NCBI GenBank assembly: GCA_902783815.1
Contig: CACZSM010000023.1
Span: 1 to 9,539, forward strand
Direction: 5' to 3'
DNA: 9,539 bases
Source: an uncultured Ruminococcus sp.
GTDB lineage: Bacteria; Bacillota; Clostridia; Oscillospirales; Acutalibacteraceae
Made by a program: the position numbers and the translations under genes. Under the pieces are notes generated by a model that saw only the letters and a list, made by a program, of their open reading frames with translations, searched no databases and was not told the DNA's origin. Position 1 is the stretch's first letter. Every line of letters begins with the position of its first letter. This document shows positions 7,044-9,539 of the stretch, piece by piece.

Positions 7044-9224
7044 TTAGTCATTTGTCATATATATACACCAGATATCCCTGCTATCGACCGTATCCGCAAA
7101 ATACAGTCTGTCCTTACTCAGTGACTGGTCAGATGCTTCTCTTTTATTATTCTTCCTTACGGTCTTTATCAGACGGTCAGATATGCTCCTCAGATTCCTT
7201 TCAGGCTTTGACGGGCTTCGTCCGAACTTTTCAACTGCCTTTGCAATTGATTTTCCTGTGACTATTATAATACCGTCAGATTCTGCAACCAGTTTCAGAT
7301 TCTTATATGTCACATAGCAAGCCTTTGCAGGAAGCAGGAAGTGTCCGCTGAAGAATCCAAGCTGAATACTATCCGTAGAGCTTTTTTGCATTGAGCCGCT
7401 GCCGTCTTCTTTTATCCTCCAACATTCATAATGTACCGTCTGACCCTTAAAATGCTTCTTTATGAACAGCAGATACATCAGATACAGAAACAATAATATT
7501 CCGATAATTATTTTTGGTATATCCTTTGCTTCCTCCATGCTTGGGACAACTGTAAATGTTCCTGTTGCCTTTATATCCATATCTGCTATACTTACCTCCA
7601 CTGTATATGTTCCTGCCTGGAGGGATATTGCAGGAGTCAAAAAGGGACTTCCCGGTATTATCGAATAGCTGCCGTCGTCATTCTGTACAAGCTCGCATTT
7701 TACCATTGTTTTTCCGGCTGTATAGACAATATTGCTATCCTCATACTGCTGGCAGCTAAGGTCACTTATCGTAAGTTCAACGCCTATTGACTGCTGTTCC
7801 GCCTTTGTAAGCGGCTTACCGTCGTTTGTTATTTGAAATTTTATTGTATTACTGTCATCGAGCTTTAGTTTGCCGATATCCGATCTGTTATACGAAAGAT
7901 TTTCCGGCTGATCTGTTTTTATATCAAGATTATACACTATCTTCTTTATTTCAAAACTTACCTCATTAATAAACGGTGCATATCCGGGTATATTAATTGT
8001 TCCTCTTACAAGGTTACTTCCCTCTCCTATCTTAACTCCACTCAGGACTGTTCCTTTTCCGGAATCTACTACTGTTCCGTCTATTTCATATTCTATCGTC
8101 CAGTCTATCTGCTTCGGAAGGTCAGAATCAGGGATCACGATATCTGTTCCGGGTATTACCGGCACGATCTTTATATCAACTACATCTCCGTCATTCAATT
8201 TGGATGTATCATCTATTATTACTCCATTCCTGCTTATTTCTGCCTTTAATGCAATTGCCGGCTCAATCTGTATATTCATATCATTGATGTCTATTTTCTC
8301 GGAAAAACTAACTGTATATGATCCTGCCGGTATTATCTGCGCATCATTTTTATCATTTACCTTATTTATTACACTTGCATTACCGTAAAGTGATTTCAGA
8401 CTCTCTCCATAAAGCAGATCTGTTGCATCTATAGATATATTTCTCTGTACATTCAGCTTTTCCTCTTTTGTTTTCGCCTGTGTCACTTTTGCAGCCGATT
8501 TCTGTGACAATATTGATATTGAATATAGTGGAAGTGTAGATTTTATTGATATTGTTTTATCATCTATCTGTTTTACCTCATCTGCATTCAATCTACCCGA
8601 TATAAGCGTTGCGACCTCCTGAAGAGTACCTACTATCTCCGTATCGCTGTCGGCTTCATAGGTATATAGATTATTTCCCCTGTCCTCAACTGCCTTTACA
8701 GCATCACCCATTCCAAGATATACTACATTCAGTCCTGTTGAGTTACTCATTGTATTATTCTTGAATGAGTCTAATTTATTCTGTAATGTCATGGTCATAT
8801 CTATCTGACCATCTGTTATTATCACTAGCCAGAACTGGGATGATGTATCGCTCTCAGATATTGTATCAAGTTTATTTCTTGCTGTATCAAGCGCCTTACC
8901 AGGTGTTTCTCCCATTTCTGAAAGGTCATGTATTTTCTTTATTGCAGAGGTCAGATCGGATGTATCTACTGCCTCTGATGTTTCCGGATCGGTCATAAAT
9001 GTTATGTACAGTTCGTCCTGCTCATTCAGAAGCGCTATCAGCGACTGCATTGCATAATTCGTATATGACCATCTTGCTCCGGTCATACTTCCCGAATCGT
9101 CATATACTACAGATATGATCTTCTTTGAGGCTCTTATCTCATCTCCGACAGCTGCATTTGCCGGAACTGATAAAAAAATTGATAACATACACATTATTAT
9201 TAATACGCATATTTTCTTCTTCAT
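7044..9224 (-). CDS. Secreted single-pass von Willebrand A domain protein with cytoplasmic tail
   Basis: First gene of the operon, 726 residues. A classic signal peptide (KKK, a hydrophobic core, then ANA before residue 25) exports the N-terminus. A VWA domain fills about 35-215: YDDSGSM gives the DxSxS metal motif (D42, S44, S46), GETPG supplies the MIDAS threonine (T107), and IITDG supplies the aspartate (D138), so the metal site looks complete. Residues about 225-565 are beta-rich, with Ig-like phrases such as GSYTVSFS (301-308) and GTYTVEVSI (538-546). One membrane helix at about 569-588 is followed by KKHFK, putting residues 590-726 inside the cell. There is no LPXTG anchor. The tail ends with DTVDSRDIW (711-719). 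VWA domains typically bind protein ligands through the metal; the ligand here is unknown. Start: a GTG at 9242 is in frame, but the ATG at 9224 has GGAAGGGG 8 bases upstream and begins a normal signal peptide, so I chose 9224. Confidence 0.92.
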   Translation of the reverse strand: MKKKICVLIIMCMLSIFLSVPANAAVGDEIRASKKIISVVYDDSGSMTGARWSYTNYAMQSLIALLNEQDELYITFMTDPETSEAVDTSDLTSAIKKIHDLSEMGETPGKALDTARNKLDTISESDTSSQFWLVIITDGQIDMTMTLQNKLDSFKNNTMSNSTGLNVVYLGMGDAVKAVEDRGNNLYTYEADSDTEIVGTLQEVATLISGRLNADEVKQIDDKTISIKSTLPLYSISILSQKSAAKVTQAKTKEEKLNVQRNISIDATDLLYGESLKSLYGNASVINKVNDKNDAQIIPAGSYTVSFSEKIDINDMNIQIEPAIALKAEISRNGVIIDDTSKLNDGDVVDIKIVPVIPGTDIVIPDSDLPKQIDWTIEYEIDGTVVDSGKGTVLSGVKIGEGSNLVRGTINIPGYAPFINEVSFEIKKIVYNLDIKTDQPENLSYNRSDIGKLKLDDSNTIKFQITNDGKPLTKAEQQSIGVELTISDLSCQQYEDSNIVYTAGKTMVKCELVQNDDGSYSIIPGSPFLTPAISLQAGTYTVEVSIADMDIKATGTFTVVPSMEEAKDIPKIIIGILLFLYLMYLLFIKKHFKGQTVHYECWRIKEDGSGSMQKSSTDSIQLGFFSGHFLLPAKACYVTYKNLKLVAESDGIIIVTGKSIAKAVEKFGRSPSKPERNLRSISDRLIKTVRKNNKREASDQSLSKDRLYFADTVDSRDIWCIYMTND
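7068..7094 (-). other. C-terminal D-x-V-D-S-R-x-x-W motif, copy in VWA protein
   Basis: Codes for residues 711-719 (DTVDSRDIW) of the VWA protein, seven residues from its end and in the predicted cytoplasmic tail. It pairs with the copy at 1556-1582 in the coiled-coil protein. I know of no named motif of this form. Confidence 0.55.
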
Positions 9225-9232
9225 TTCTTTAT

Positions 9233-9240
9233 CCCCTTCC
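9233..9240 (-). promoter_or_regulatory. Ribosome binding site deciding the VWA protein start
   Basis: GGAAGGGG on the minus strand lies 8 bases before the ATG at 9224. The upstream in-frame GTG at 9242 overlaps this site's 5' side and has no such site of its own, so the ATG is preferred. Confidence 0.65.
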
Positions 9241-9263
9241 ACTTTGTACTAAAAATATACTTT

Positions 9264-9292
9264 ATTATATCAGTTTTTCTACTTTTTTACAA
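9264..9292 (-). promoter_or_regulatory. Sigma-A-type promoter of the operon
   Basis: On the minus strand, TTGTAA (9292-9287, four of six to consensus) is followed by a 17-base spacer and a perfect TATAAT (9269-9264). The -10 is preceded by TGA, giving an extended -10 (TGnTATAAT). Transcription would begin near 9257, giving a leader of about 33 bases before the ATG at 9224. I see no other promoter in front of the four tightly spaced genes. Confidence 0.7.
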
Positions 9293-9317
9293 TAGTTTTT
9301 TACATATTCTATAAATT

Positions 9318-9362
9318 ATCCTCATTTTATCCTCATTTTTTCTTTTATTTTAAACCTCATTT
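9318..9362. repeat. Tandem 11-bp repeat plus partial third copy, possible operator
   Basis: ATCCTCATTTT occurs twice head to tail at 9318-9328 and 9329-9339, and CCTCATTT recurs at 9355-9362. The repeats lie between the two divergent promoters, about 60-105 bases upstream of the predicted operon start. An 11-bp period puts the first two copies on nearly the same helix face, as expected for a cooperative regulator. A/T-rich slippage is an alternative explanation. Confidence 0.4.
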
Positions 9363-9368
9363 GAATTC

Positions 9369-9400
9369 AGAAAAATTTTTTGGATTTTTATAATTTTTCT
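9369..9400 (+). promoter_or_regulatory. A/T-tract region upstream of the tRNA promoter (UP-like element)
   Basis: A-tract and T-tract DNA lies immediately upstream of the -35 box. It is bounded by a perfect 9-bp inverted repeat, AGAAAAATT (9369-9377) and AATTTTTCT (9392-9400). Such tracts upstream of stable RNA promoters often contact the RNA polymerase alpha subunit. The repeat could also be chance in DNA this A/T-rich. Confidence 0.35.
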
Positions 9401-9401
9401 C

Positions 9402-9430
9402 TTGACTTCTGCCAACCTCGGTGATATAAT
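9402..9430 (+). promoter_or_regulatory. Promoter of the initiator tRNA gene
   Basis: TTGACT (9402-9407) and TATAAT (9425-9430) are separated by exactly 17 bases, a near-perfect vegetative promoter on the plus strand. Transcription should start around 9436-9438, leaving a leader of about 26 bases that must be removed before the tRNA 5' end at 9463. Confidence 0.85.
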
Positions 9431-9462
9431 ATACAAGTACTTGAAATTCAGGTGCTTGATAT

Positions 9463-9539
<77 letters not shown>

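Noticed and set aside
7222..7260. LPAKA in the VWA tail as a sortase-like signal
   Set aside because: It does not fit LPXTG, lies after the membrane helix on the predicted cytoplasmic side and is followed by a further 90 residues.
6794..7261. Plus-strand open frame of about 155 residues
   Set aside because: It lies antisense to the well-supported VWA and tubulin-like genes, has no ribosome binding site that I can see, and its composition is that of a shadow frame.
9225..9242. GTG at 9242 as the start of the VWA gene
   Set aside because: It would put six charged residues before a normal signal peptide and leave the strong ribosome binding site inside the gene.

Overview
The window is AT-rich bacterial DNA, probably from the Bacillota (Clostridia, perhaps a Ruminococcus relative). 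The signs are A/T-rich codon use, strong purine-rich ribosome binding sites, intergenic gaps of only 11-25 bases, consensus-like promoters, and a surface protein built for a single membrane. The taxonomic call is an inference from style, not from a diagnostic gene.

Almost everything lies in one minus-strand operon, read from right to left. (1) Positions 9224-7044 encode a secreted, single-pass von Willebrand A (VWA) protein with an intact metal-binding MIDAS site outside and a 137-residue tail inside. (2) Positions 7018-3557 encode a giant tubulin/FtsZ-like protein of about 1150 residues that keeps the glycine-rich nucleotide-binding signature GGTGAG. (3) Positions 3541-1544 encode a charged, helical, partly coiled-coil protein with a membrane hairpin near its C-terminus. 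(4) Positions 1532 to beyond the left edge encode a protein with about five membrane segments followed by a domain that looks like a superfamily 2 helicase whose ATPase motifs have decayed. A probable promoter (extended -10, 17-base spacer) lies just upstream of gene 1.

Positions 9243-9462 form a 220-base A/T-rich divergent region. It holds the operon promoter, a tandem 11-bp repeat with a third partial copy, an A/T-tract region and a near-consensus promoter on the plus strand. That second promoter drives an initiator tRNA-fMet gene (9463-9539), which ends exactly at the right edge.

A VWA protein beside an unusual tubulin-superfamily protein recalls the multicomponent membrane-remodelling system predicted from gene neighbourhoods by Makarova and Koonin (2010, recalled from memory). 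The version here appears to carry different membrane partners. The most specific new clue is a short motif, D-x-V-D-S-R-x-x-W, at the extreme C-termini of both the VWA protein and the coiled-coil protein. Both ends are predicted to be cytoplasmic, and the motif is written with different synonymous codons. This suggests that the two membrane proteins dock on the same cytoplasmic partner, with the tubulin-like protein the obvious candidate. A reasonable model is a machine that links an outside ligand-binding VWA domain to a cytoplasmic tubulin-like assembly through membrane-anchored adaptors. Its actual function cannot be read from the sequence.
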